Part shown: positions 25,511-33,715 of the stretch, one piece after another
Layout: the number at the start of each line of letters is the position of its first letter
How positions within the stretch are numbered: position 1 is the stretch's first letter
NCBI RefSeq assembly: GCF_018333375.1
Contig: NZ_BORW01000004.1
Coordinates: forward strand, 124,001-188,000
Origin: Paenibacillus cookii
GTDB lineage: Bacteria > Bacillota > Bacilli > Paenibacillales > Paenibacillaceae
DNA: 64,000 nucleotides
Reading direction: 5' to 3'
Notes under the pieces: model-generated
Seen by the model: the letters and a program-made list of their open reading frames with translations, nothing else
What the model was told of the DNA's origin: nothing
Database searches by the model: none
Program-made: the position numbers and the translations under genes

Positions 25511-26280
25511 TTACGATGCGGGATGTGTCTTTGCGGAGGGAAGAGAATCAGATTTTGGACCACGTCTCCCTGAACATTCGAAAAGGGGAAAACTGGGTTA
25601 TTTTGGGGCGCAACGGCTCCGGCAAAACGACCATTTTGGAAATGCTGACGGGTTACCTTTTTCCAAGCAGCGGCCGGATCGAGGTGCTCGGCAACGTATA
25701 CGGGGAATGCGACGTGCGCGAGGTCCGCAAAGAGATCGGATATATCAGTCCGAGCTTGCTGGAAAAGCTCAATTTGAGCGATCCGGTGTGGGAGGTCGTG
25801 GCCACGGGCGCTTACGCGTTTTTGCGTTTCTATCAGGAAATACCAGAAGACGTGAAAGATAAGGCGCTGAAGCTGCTGGAAGAAATGAATTTGGGCAAGT
25901 TGTCCTACCATCCGCTCGGCACCTTGTCGCAAGGGGAACGGAAAAAGGTGATGCTTGCGAGAAGTTTGATGAGCGAGCCGAAGCTTCTGATCATGGACGA
26001 GCCTTGCGCCGGGCTGGATTTGTACGAACGCGAAAAAATGCTGGCGGAGGTGGAACGTCTCGGCGAAAGGGACATCACCGTGGTGTACGTGACGCATCAT
26101 GTGGAGGAAATTATGCCGCTTTTCAGCCACGTCGCTTTGATCCGGGACGGGAAAATCGCGGGCTCCGGCCCGAAACAAGAAGTTCTGAACGACAAAATGA
26201 TAAAACAAACCTACGATATTCCGGCACGGATCGAATGGGATGGCGGCCGGCCTTGGATTAAAGTGGTTTCTGGAGGTTAA
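25507..26280 (+). CDS. ABC transporter ATPase, YlmA/ModF-like
   Basis: This ATP-binding protein of 257 residues has Walker A GRNGSGKT (34-41), signature LSQGERKK, Walker B LLIMDEP and H-loop VTHHVEE. The N-terminus and the NWVILGRNGSGKTT run resemble YlmA of Bacillus and the first half of ModF. No permease gene accompanies it, so the partner is unknown and a non-transport role is possible. The ATG overlaps the thioredoxin-like stop codon. Confidence 0.88.
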   Translation: MITMRDVSLRREENQILDHVSLNIRKGENWVILGRNGSGKTTILEMLTGYLFPSSGRIEVLGNVYGECDVREVRKEIGYISPSLLEKLNLSDPVWEVVATGAYAFLRFYQEIPEDVKDKALKLLEEMNLGKLSYHPLGTLSQGERKKVMLARSLMSEPKLLIMDEPCAGLDLYEREKMLAEVERLGERDITVVYVTHHVEEIMPLFSHVALIRDGKIAGSGPKQEVLNDKMIKQTYDIPARIEWDGGRPWIKVVSGG

Positions 26281-26286
26281 TCCGTT

Positions 26287-27342
26287 TTGGATGATAAACA
26301 AACAACAAACGATGAAAAAAACACGGGAATTTCCCGGTTTATATGCACGGCCAACCACGGGTTTGCACCCTATGCCCAGGAGGAGCTGCGCCGGAGATTC
26401 GGCAAGCTGAAAAGCAGCATGCTGGTTTCCGGCGAGGTTTTTCTTGTGACCTTGTTTGAAGATGCGGAGAGGGCCATCGCAAGCATCGTTGCCCACCCGC
26501 CTATTTTTTTGCGCCACATACAGCCGGTGCACCTTGAACTGCGAGCGGATCAAGACAATGCATATCCCCAAATGGTTCAATTTTTGCTTCGTCAAGACAA
26601 ACTTCATGGGGCCGCGGTTTCGCTGCAGGTAAGGAAAGCGGAACAAAGCGCCGTATCCGGCAGCGCCGGCGAGATTCGCGAGAGCCTCCAAGAGCAATTA
26701 ACGGGGTTAAACGCCGAATTTGTCGTTCGCGACGCCGACTGGGTCGTATCCGTTTTTGCAGCCGGAGAGATGCTGTACGTCGGGGTTTCCGAACCGAACG
26801 ACAACCTGTCCGACTGGAGCGGGGGCGCGGTCCGCTTCCAGCGCGAGGAAGGGCAAATATCCCGGGCGAAGTTCAAGCTCTTGGAGGCCGAGCAAAGCTT
26901 CGGGATCGATTTCAAGTCGTTTCATACCGCTCTGGATATCGGGGCCGCTCCCGGCGGCTGGACCTCGTTCCTGTTGGAGCGGGGACTGCAGGTCACGGCG
27001 GTGGACCCTGCCTTGATGCACGAGTCGCTGCGAAATCATCCTGGCTTGCGTATTTTCAAGAAAAACGCCTCGGAAGTCCATTTTCAGGAAGGCGAATTCG
27101 ATCTGCTGGTATGCGATATGAGCTGGAGCCCGAAACAAATGGTCAAACTGGTTACGGAGCTGCTTCCAAGCTTACGGGCAGGAGGCACGGCCGTCGTGAC
27201 GGTCAAGCTCATGCACAAGAAACCTATGGCGCTTGTCGACGATGTCATTTCGTCCTTCGAGGCCGCGAATATGCAGATTCAGCGAGCGAAGCAGCTGTTC
27301 CACAATCGGGACGAAATCACCTTATACATGATTAAATATTAA
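26287..27342 (+). CDS. RlmM-like SAM-dependent rRNA methyltransferase
   Basis: This protein of 351 residues has a THUMP-like N-terminal half and an RrmJ/FtsJ-type Rossmann methyltransferase half. SAM motif DIGAAPGGW lies at 217-225. Catalytic K-D-K-E residues are suggested by SRAKFKLLEA, CDMSW, VKLMHKK and the late DEITLY. RlmM relatives 2'-O-methylate 23S rRNA, which is the likely role. It starts at TTG with GGAGG 10 nt upstream, six nt after the ABC gene, and probably ends this operon. Confidence 0.87.
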   Translation: MDDKQTTNDEKNTGISRFICTANHGFAPYAQEELRRRFGKLKSSMLVSGEVFLVTLFEDAERAIASIVAHPPIFLRHIQPVHLELRADQDNAYPQMVQFLLRQDKLHGAAVSLQVRKAEQSAVSGSAGEIRESLQEQLTGLNAEFVVRDADWVVSVFAAGEMLYVGVSEPNDNLSDWSGGAVRFQREEGQISRAKFKLLEAEQSFGIDFKSFHTALDIGAAPGGWTSFLLERGLQVTAVDPALMHESLRNHPGLRIFKKNASEVHFQEGEFDLLVCDMSWSPKQMVKLVTELLPSLRAGGTAVVTVKLMHKKPMALVDDVISSFEAANMQIQRAKQLFHNRDEITLYMIKY

Positions 27343-27395
27343 CGGAATAAAACAAGGTGATGGATGCATGAAGATAATGAATATAAAAATAGTAC

Positions 27396-27425
27396 TTTAC
27401 ACAGATATTGCCATTGCTCTATAAT
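27396..27425 (+). promoter_or_regulatory. Promoter of the Tad-like operon
   Basis: TTTACA and a perfect TATAAT are separated by 18 bp. Transcription would start near 27432 and give a leader of about 115 nt that contains the large hairpin. Confidence 0.7.
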
Positions 27426-27451
27426 GGTACCAAATTCACCATATGATAATT

Positions 27452-27526
27452 AAAGGGAAAGCATCCCTGAGCAAAGCCTTACGACTGATCGTAAGCGTCT
27501 TTGCCGGGGAGGCTTTCCCTTTTTTT
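27452..27526 (+). promoter_or_regulatory. Long leader hairpin with T-run, putative attenuator
   Basis: AAAGGGAAAGC (27452-27462) pairs with GCTTTCCCTTT (27512-27522). Inside it TCCC/GGGA, GCAAAG/CTTTGC and CTTACGA/TCGTAAG pair in register around a CTGA tetraloop, and the T-run ends at 27526. It lies after the promoter and only about 20 nt before the kinase start codon. As drawn it is an intrinsic terminator, so readthrough would need a regulator or ligand. It fits no riboswitch class I know. A simple terminator for the upstream operon is the alternative. Confidence 0.65.
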
Positions 27527-27548
27527 GTCTTGAAAGAGAGGGACACGC

Positions 27549-29030
27549 ATGATTCATCCTTCCAAGCTGCATGCCGGCCATTCGATTGGGGGGAGATACG
27601 AGATCATCCGCAAGATCGGCGAAGGCGGCATGAGCCATGTCTATCTGGCCGAGGATTTGAAGCTGCCGGGTAAACTCTGGGCCGTCAAGGAGAGCGTTTC
27701 CGACCCGGCCCGATACAGCAGCATACGGGAAGAAGCGCAGCTTTTGATATCCCTTAGCCATGCCAGGCTGCCCCGAATCGTGGATTTTTTTCCGCCGGAC
27801 GAGGACGGTTACACCTATCTGGTCATGGATTATATCCAAGGGATTACGCTGGAGAAATATTTTCGCGGATACCGCGGCCGGATTCCGGTCGATTCGATTT
27901 TGCAGCTGGCGGATCAACTGCTGGAAGTGTTGGACTACCTGCACACGCATGATCCGGTCGTCATTTTCAGGGATTTGAAGCCGTCGAACATTATGCTGAC
28001 GGAGCAGCTGGAGCTGAGGCTGATCGATTTCGGCATCGCCCGCAATTACAAGCAGGCGCAGGCGCAGGACACGGTAAAGCTGGGTACGGTCGGCTTTGCC
28101 GCTCCGGAGCAGTATGGTTCCGGCCAAAGCGACGCCCGGTCCGATCTGTACGGCTTCGGGGCGTTGATGCTTTATTTGACGACGGGAGGGGCTTTCAGCG
28201 AGTGGACGGAGGACGCGGCACAAAGCATACGCCAGGATTTGCCACGCCATCTCGTTCCCGTCATACGGAAATTGCTCGAGCCCATGCCCGAAAACCGCTA
28301 CGCCTCCGCCGCCGAAGTACGCGCGGTGATCGCCGCGGCCGTCCGGCAGGAAATGAAGCCGGGCCCGAAGCGGGGCAGGGACATGGCTGGGCGAAAAAGC
28401 ACGCAGGTGATTGCGGTGATGGGAGCCAGCGGCGGAACGGGGACGACGCATACGGCGATCGCAATCAGCCATTTTTTGGCGAGAAGCCGCAGCAAGGTCG
28501 CGCTGGTCGAAATGAACATGAGGTCGCCGGCATTCCGAAGGATCCAACAAATCGTCGATGGGGAAAGCTCCGCCGGGCCGGGCAGCCGCAAATTCGAGGT
28601 GGAAGGCGTGGATTATTGGCGGCAGACGGCCAGAAGCGACGTGATAGCATTATTGTCCGGCAGCTACGATTTCCTTGTGATCGATCTCGGAGCATTCAGG
28701 GAGCGGGACCGGCTGGAAGAGTTTCTGCGCGCCGACTTTCCGATCATCGTCGCCTCCGGCGCGGAGTGGCGCCAGCAGGACGTGCTGGATATGGTCCACG
28801 GCTTGTCGCGATATCCCCGGCAGAAGTGGATGTATGTCCTGCCGCTGGCCGGGGAGGATGCCGTATCCCGGCTTCGCAAGCAGCTGGATTCCACGCAGGT
28901 GTTTGCGCTGCCGCTGCAGATGGATCCGTTCGATCAATGCGAAGAGACGGACAAAGTGCTGAGCCGCATTTTTCATGGGGCGACGGCCGGAATCCAGCGG
29001 AGAAGGAGATTCCGGTTCGGTCTCAGCTGA
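27549..29030 (+). CDS. Ser/Thr kinase fused to a CpaE-like MinD/ParA domain
   Basis: This 493-residue protein is a rare fusion. Residues about 15-265 form a Hanks-type kinase: G-loop IGEGGMSHV, Lys47, catalytic loop FRDLKPSN (140-147, with Phe instead of the usual His), DFG at 160-162 and an APE-like AAPEQYG. Residues about 285-480 form a CpaE/TadZ-like P-loop domain with GASGGTGTT, which lacks the usual Walker Lys. No transmembrane segment or PASTA repeat is present. It heads the ten-gene Tad-like operon and may phosphorylate machine components while the CpaE part positions the complex. That link is inferred. Confidence 0.88.
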   Translation: MIHPSKLHAGHSIGGRYEIIRKIGEGGMSHVYLAEDLKLPGKLWAVKESVSDPARYSSIREEAQLLISLSHARLPRIVDFFPPDEDGYTYLVMDYIQGITLEKYFRGYRGRIPVDSILQLADQLLEVLDYLHTHDPVVIFRDLKPSNIMLTEQLELRLIDFGIARNYKQAQAQDTVKLGTVGFAAPEQYGSGQSDARSDLYGFGALMLYLTTGGAFSEWTEDAAQSIRQDLPRHLVPVIRKLLEPMPENRYASAAEVRAVIAAAVRQEMKPGPKRGRDMAGRKSTQVIAVMGASGGTGTTHTAIAISHFLARSRSKVALVEMNMRSPAFRRIQQIVDGESSAGPGSRKFEVEGVDYWRQTARSDVIALLSGSYDFLVIDLGAFRERDRLEEFLRADFPIIVASGAEWRQQDVLDMVHGLSRYPRQKWMYVLPLAGEDAVSRLRKQLDSTQVFALPLQMDPFDQCEETDKVLSRIFHGATAGIQRRRRFRFGLS

Positions 29031-29051
29031 TCCGCGGTTTAATGGAGGGGG

Positions 29052-30209
29052 ATGATCAAATTCATGTCAAAACTGAGACAGCGAACGAGGCATATGCTTT
29101 ACGCCGGTTTGGCGGGGGCCTCGGCGGTGGGCATCGTGTTTGCGGCTTACGCCGCCGTTAGCGGGATTCGGCACCATGCCAAGGAAAACGAGATCAGGGA
29201 AGAGTACCGCAGGCAAATCGCCAAGCTGGAACAAGCGAGGTTGAATGAGGAGAAGCAGATGGTCCCGGCCTGGACGCTTGCGCGGGACGTTGCGGCCGGC
29301 GAAGCCGTCACGGCGAAAGACCTTGTGCGCGCCAAGCTGCCCAAAGGAACGGCGCCCGCGAATCTGCTGGAAGGCGGCAGCGGCGACGAAATCAAGATTG
29401 CAAAAATCGAGCTGAAAAAGGGGACGCCCCTGACGGAGGCCATGGTTTACGAGGGCCAACCGATCCAAGCGGATCTTCGGAACAAGGAGATTCAGGCTGT
29501 CGTATTGCCATCGAATTTGCGCGAGCGCGACGTGGTCGACGTACGCATCCAATTTCCTACGGGACAGGACTACATCATTTTATCCAAAAAGAAAATCGAT
29601 AAGCTGCTTAGCCCGGCCATGTGGATCCGGTTGACGGAGCAGGAGATATTGGCATTGTCCAGCGCGATGGTGGATGCTTACCTGCATGACGCGAAGCTGT
29701 ACGCCGTGACTTACGTGGAGCCGGAGATGCAGGAGCGGGCGATTCCGACTTATCCGGTCAACAAGGAGGTGATGAAGCTGATCGCAAGCGACCCGAACAT
29801 CGTAAACAAAGCGGAACGGAAGCTGTCCGAAGCCATACGCGTTTCCCTGGAACAAGACTTGGAAAAAGCGGTGCAGCAACGGCCAAACGGCAGCTTCGCC
29901 GAATCCGAATTCGCTCCCTCAGGCTTGAGCGGAGGCATGTACTCTTCAGGCGGTTCCACGGCATCTGACGTTTCCGGAGCATCGGACGTTTCCGGAGCAT
30001 CGAACGCCGACGGCTTATGGAACGATGCAGCGGCAGCGGCGGCGAACGAACACGCGGGGAATCCCGCTCCGGGAACAACCGGCAAGATCACGGCCCCGGA
30101 TCCAAACCAAGACAGTTTTTCGCCGGGGGATGTCCAGGAAAACAAACTGCTTGAGCAAAGCATGAATGATCGCCGGGAGGGCAGCGCGGCACCTTCGGAT
30201 CAACCTTGA
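29052..30209 (+). CDS. CpaB-like SAF-domain pilus assembly protein
   Basis: This 385-residue protein has an N-terminal membrane anchor (about 15-40), a coiled-coil stretch (about 45-68) and a SAF domain (about 70-140, WTLARDVAAGEAVTAKDL). A RcpC/CpaB-like region follows, then a Ser/Gly/Ala-rich tail with a repeated SDVSGA near 306. CpaB helps assemble Flp pili; in this Gram-positive setting it would sit on the outer face or in the wall. GGAGGGG is only 2-3 nt from the ATG at 29052; ATG at 29064 is an alternative start. Confidence 0.8.
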   Translation: MIKFMSKLRQRTRHMLYAGLAGASAVGIVFAAYAAVSGIRHHAKENEIREEYRRQIAKLEQARLNEEKQMVPAWTLARDVAAGEAVTAKDLVRAKLPKGTAPANLLEGGSGDEIKIAKIELKKGTPLTEAMVYEGQPIQADLRNKEIQAVVLPSNLRERDVVDVRIQFPTGQDYIILSKKKIDKLLSPAMWIRLTEQEILALSSAMVDAYLHDAKLYAVTYVEPEMQERAIPTYPVNKEVMKLIASDPNIVNKAERKLSEAIRVSLEQDLEKAVQQRPNGSFAESEFAPSGLSGGMYSSGGSTASDVSGASDVSGASNADGLWNDAAAAAANEHAGNPAPGTTGKITAPDPNQDSFSPGDVQENKLLEQSMNDRREGSAAPSDQP

Positions 30210-30245
30210 GGCTGCCGGCGGACGAAAGAAAGGAGACGGACATCT

Positions 30246-30962
30246 TTGAATACTTGGATTTTTGCCGGCCTATGCGATAAAAGCGACACCCTGGTGCATA
30301 TTTGCAAATTGCTTGCGTCCGGGGGCAGCAGCGTCCTGTTGGTGGACGCGAGCGAAAAAAGAAGATATCCCTATTTCATTGGCGGATTGGGCGAGAAGTT
30401 ATGCATCACGGAATTTGCCGGCTTCGACGTTGCATGCGGATTCGGGGATTCTGCCGGTTTGAAAGCCTACTTCCGAAGCCATGGCGGCGCCTTGGAACAT
30501 TACGACTATGTTCTTTACGATCTGGAACTCCCGGACTTTTGCGCAAAGGAGGATTGGCTGAGCGCTTCCGAACTCGTCTGGGTGACCGATTATGAAGTCT
30601 GGACGCTCGAAGAGGGCGGGAAATGGCTGTCGGAAGCGGTCTTGCGTTATTTCGATCCGGGAGTGAGGCCGGAAATGAAGAGGCTCATCGTCAGGGCCGT
30701 CGAGGAATGGTTCGGCCCTTCCTATTTGGACGGGTACTTCGAACGTCTGCCGGTCCGCTGGAAAGGAGATCCGGTCGTCCTGCCTTGGAACGAGCTGGAT
30801 TATTCCTTGAAACTCAGAAACGAACATGCGAAGCGAATCCATATGAAGGCACTGACACGCACCTATAAAAAACGGTTGTGCGGCATTTTTGAAACGTTCA
30901 CGGATTGGGATCGAAAACAAATACAGCGCGCATTGAAGAATGCAGAAAGGAGTCAAGCATGA
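30246..30962 (+). CDS. Degenerate MinD/ParA-like protein of the Tad-like operon
   Basis: This cytoplasmic protein of 238 residues begins WIFAGLCDKSDTLVHICKLLA and continues with SVLLVDAS. The pattern resembles the first strand and second switch of CpaE/MinD proteins but no P-loop is preserved. The C-terminal part is charged and helical. Start is TTG with AAAGGAGA upstream. It overlaps the next gene by ATGA. A structural paralogue of the following protein is likely, so the pair may form a heterodimer; this is inferred. Confidence 0.6.
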   Translation: MNTWIFAGLCDKSDTLVHICKLLASGGSSVLLVDASEKRRYPYFIGGLGEKLCITEFAGFDVACGFGDSAGLKAYFRSHGGALEHYDYVLYDLELPDFCAKEDWLSASELVWVTDYEVWTLEEGGKWLSEAVLRYFDPGVRPEMKRLIVRAVEEWFGPSYLDGYFERLPVRWKGDPVVLPWNELDYSLKLRNEHAKRIHMKALTRTYKKRLCGIFETFTDWDRKQIQRALKNAERSQA

Positions 30963-31804
30963 GTACGATCGCATTTTGGAGCCCGCTTCAGGGCGGCAGC
31001 GGAAATTCGGCGCATGCTGCCGCGGCTGCGGCGACGATCGCCATGGATTACCGTTTGAAATTGCTGATGGCGCATGGGGGCATGGCCAAGGAGAGGGTCG
31101 AAGGGGCCTTCCCGATGTCCGCCTATGCTTTGGACCATTCGCTTGTTGCTTTTCAGGACCACGGGATGGACGCTTTGGAGAGGTTATGCATGAACCGCAG
31201 GCTGACCCGTGAAAATTTGCGGGATTATACGCTGCCCTTGCTCGCCGACCGTTTGGATCTGGTCCAAGGGAACGCCAAGCCCGAAGGCACGATGCCGGGG
31301 TATAGGAAACAGCTGCTTCAGACCATATGCTCGGTGGCGAACCAATGTTACGATCTCGTATTGGTCGACGCCGGATGCGGATGGCCGAAGGAAGGGAGCG
31401 GCGACCAAGCGTTGCTCGAAGCATCGGACCTGGTCGTGGTCAGCATGAATCAGGGCATCGAAGGGTTGGATTCGTTTTTCAAGAACGGCGGCTGTCCGCC
31501 GATCGTTCGCGAGAAACCCTATATCGTGGTGCTCGGCAGGTACGACAAATACTCCCACTGCACATTGAATAACGTCAAGCGCAGATTCGGCTATAAGGGC
31601 AGCATCCATGGAATACCGTACACGACGGACTTTTTGGATGCGTGGAATATGCGCGGCGTTCTTCCGTTCCTTCAGCGGAGCCGCAGCCTGAACGGCAGAC
31701 AGCCGGCCGCCGCGTTTCTGGCCAGCATTCGCTCGTTGGCCAAAGACATATTGACGCAGCTCGAAATGACCGCGGCATTGAAGCTCGTGGAAAGGGGGGC
31801 GTAA
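30959..31804 (+). CDS. CpaE/TadZ-like ATPase homologue
   Basis: This 281-residue protein has the MinD/CpaE layout: FWSPLQGGSGNSAHAAA in place of the P-loop, YDLVLVDAGCG as switch II and VVVSMNQ as the next strand. The P-loop Lys and Thr are replaced (GGSGNSA), so nucleotide hydrolysis is doubtful. CpaE/TadZ proteins localise the secretion apparatus to a membrane site. It is the third MinD-like domain encoded in this operon. AAAGGAG precedes the ATG. Confidence 0.72.
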   Translation: MSTIAFWSPLQGGSGNSAHAAAAAATIAMDYRLKLLMAHGGMAKERVEGAFPMSAYALDHSLVAFQDHGMDALERLCMNRRLTRENLRDYTLPLLADRLDLVQGNAKPEGTMPGYRKQLLQTICSVANQCYDLVLVDAGCGWPKEGSGDQALLEASDLVVVSMNQGIEGLDSFFKNGGCPPIVREKPYIVVLGRYDKYSHCTLNNVKRRFGYKGSIHGIPYTTDFLDAWNMRGVLPFLQRSRSLNGRQPAAAFLASIRSLAKDILTQLEMTAALKLVERGA

Positions 31805-33715
31805 ATGGGCTCCGGAATGATCGTCAACATGTTGATGATCGCACTCATCATGTTGTTCGTTCTCCTGCTCCTCTACGTCAAATGGCTCGATTACCGCCGT
31901 CCGCCGGCTGCAAGCCAAACGGAAGGCAAACAGTGCACGATCGAAGCGATGACGGAATTCGTGAAGGAAACGCTGCATGAGCTCACCCACAGGCAGTTGA
32001 CCGATCTGGGCCTCCACGAGGAGGAGTACAGGCGCAGAATCAATAAACGAAGCGAGCTGCGCAAAGCGCTGAAGGACTGCATTTCAGGCGACGTCCGCGA
32101 AAAACAATACGTCAAGCAGTTTATGGCGGATCTCTTGGTCAAAAGCTACGGACTTAACGAAGACCGTATCGAAGACGCCATTCCATTTGAGGATATCGGA
32201 CGGCTGACGCCGCAGGACCAATTCGAAATCATTTTTTATTTATATCAAAAGCAGTATGGTCCCGAGGCGTTGTCCGCGCTGTTCGAACATTACGGGCTCG
32301 CGGAGCCGCGCACGCTTGAGGGTTATGGGGAACAACCGGTGTTCGCGGTCACGGCGGAAGATATCGAACGGATATTTACGGCGGAATATCGGAGCCTTGC
32401 TTTCCAAGAAAAACTGGACATTGTGGTGCAGCGGATTTATCAGCAGTACAAAGGATTTTCGGTCGTGGACGATTTGCTCGATCAGCGCATCGACGGAGTC
32501 AGCGGAGGGGTCAGCGGCATTTTGGCGGATGACGGACAGCTGGAAGCATACGTCGGGCCGGGTTTTCCTTTTCCGCCGCCGTACGTGGACGAATGCCGCA
32601 AGCCGATGTCTGCCACGGAAAGCGTATGGGTTTTTTATAGAGGCAAGTCGGTGCACATGTCCTTTCTTTCCTTCGGGTCCGAGCTTGAACTTAAACGGGT
32701 TTGCCAAAACATCTATAAGTACAACCACCCCGGCCAGCTCTCGGAATCCAACGGCTACAAAGTGAATGAGATGAAGGACGGGTCCAGGGTGGTCGTCGTT
32801 CGGCCACCGTTTGCGGAATCGTGGGCATTTTTCGTGCGCAAATTCGATATTCCGAACGCTTCCTTGGAGCAATTGATCACGGGGGACAATGCCGAGCTGC
32901 CGATCGGTTTGCTTGCATACCTCATGAAAGGAAGCCGGATCACGGCCATTACCGGAGCGCAGGGTTCCGGCAAAACGACGCTCCTGATGGCCATGGTGGA
33001 GCATATCGATCCTACATATACGTTGCGCGTGCAAGAAATGGCATTCGAGCTTCATTTAAGAAAGATTTACAGCCGGAGAAACATCCTTTCCTTTCGCGAA
33101 ACGGAACGGATTACGGGACAAGAGGGTCTGGACTTGCAGAAAAAAACCGACGGCACGGTCAATATTTTGGGCGAAGTGGCAAGCGACGAAGTGGCTGCCT
33201 GGATGATCCAGATGTCCCAAGTCGCCAGCTTGTTCACCGTGTTTACCCATCATGCCAAGACATTCCGGGATCTCGTGTTTTCACTGCGGAATTCGCTCCT
33301 GAAAATCGGGGTGTTTCATCATGAGCGCATCGCCGAGGAACAGGTGGTTCAGGTGATTAACTTTGATGTGCACATGAAACGGGATGCGGACGGCCGGAGG
33401 TATATCGAACGGATTACCGAGTGCGTTCCGCTGGAAGATGCCGCGGACCCTGCAGGGAACGACGACGGCGAAGCAGCGACGGTCAAACAAATGCTCAGCC
33501 GATTGATCAAGCTCCAAAATGAAGCCCGGCTGAATGAGCATCGGAGGTCGTATATTTCCCGCAATGTCATCGAATACCGGGATGGCCGGTATGTTGCGGC
33601 CGATCCCGTTTCGGACCGAAACGTGCGGGAAATGGCGGATCAGATGGGCGCAAGCGATGCTGAAAGTTTCATTGATTTTCTAAACCATCATTGGAGCGGA
33701 CGTTATGAGTATTAA
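31805..33715 (+). CDS. CpaF/TadA-type secretion motor ATPase
   Basis: This 636-residue protein has an N-terminal transmembrane helix (about 5-25), unusual for this family, a long helical domain and then a PilT/GspE-like ATPase. Walker A is GAQGSGKTT near 383-391. The Walker B region is VNILGEVASDE near 455. A His box is read as FTHHAK. It should power assembly or secretion by the machine. It begins one nt after the preceding stop codon and overlaps the next gene by 11 nt. Confidence 0.88.
   Translation: MGSGMIVNMLMIALIMLFVLLLLYVKWLDYRRPPAASQTEGKQCTIEAMTEFVKETLHELTHRQLTDLGLHEEEYRRRINKRSELRKALKDCISGDVREKQYVKQFMADLLVKSYGLNEDRIEDAIPFEDIGRLTPQDQFEIIFYLYQKQYGPEALSALFEHYGLAEPRTLEGYGEQPVFAVTAEDIERIFTAEYRSLAFQEKLDIVVQRIYQQYKGFSVVDDLLDQRIDGVSGGVSGILADDGQLEAYVGPGFPFPPPYVDECRKPMSATESVWVFYRGKSVHMSFLSFGSELELKRVCQNIYKYNHPGQLSESNGYKVNEMKDGSRVVVVRPPFAESWAFFVRKFDIPNASLEQLITGDNAELPIGLLAYLMKGSRITAITGAQGSGKTTLLMAMVEHIDPTYTLRVQEMAFELHLRKIYSRRNILSFRETERITGQEGLDLQKKTDGTVNILGEVASDEVAAWMIQMSQVASLFTVFTHHAKTFRDLVFSLRNSLLKIGVFHHERIAEEQVVQVINFDVHMKRDADGRRYIERITECVPLEDAADPAGNDDGEAATVKQMLSRLIKLQNEARLNEHRRSYISRNVIEYRDGRYVAADPVSDRNVREMADQMGASDAESFIDFLNHHWSGRYEY

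Noticed and set aside
27452..27526. Assignment of the leader hairpin to a known c-di-GMP or c-di-AMP riboswitch
   Set aside because: It lacks the conserved cores I know for GEMM-I, GEMM-II and ydaO RNAs, so it is reported only as an unclassified attenuator-like element.
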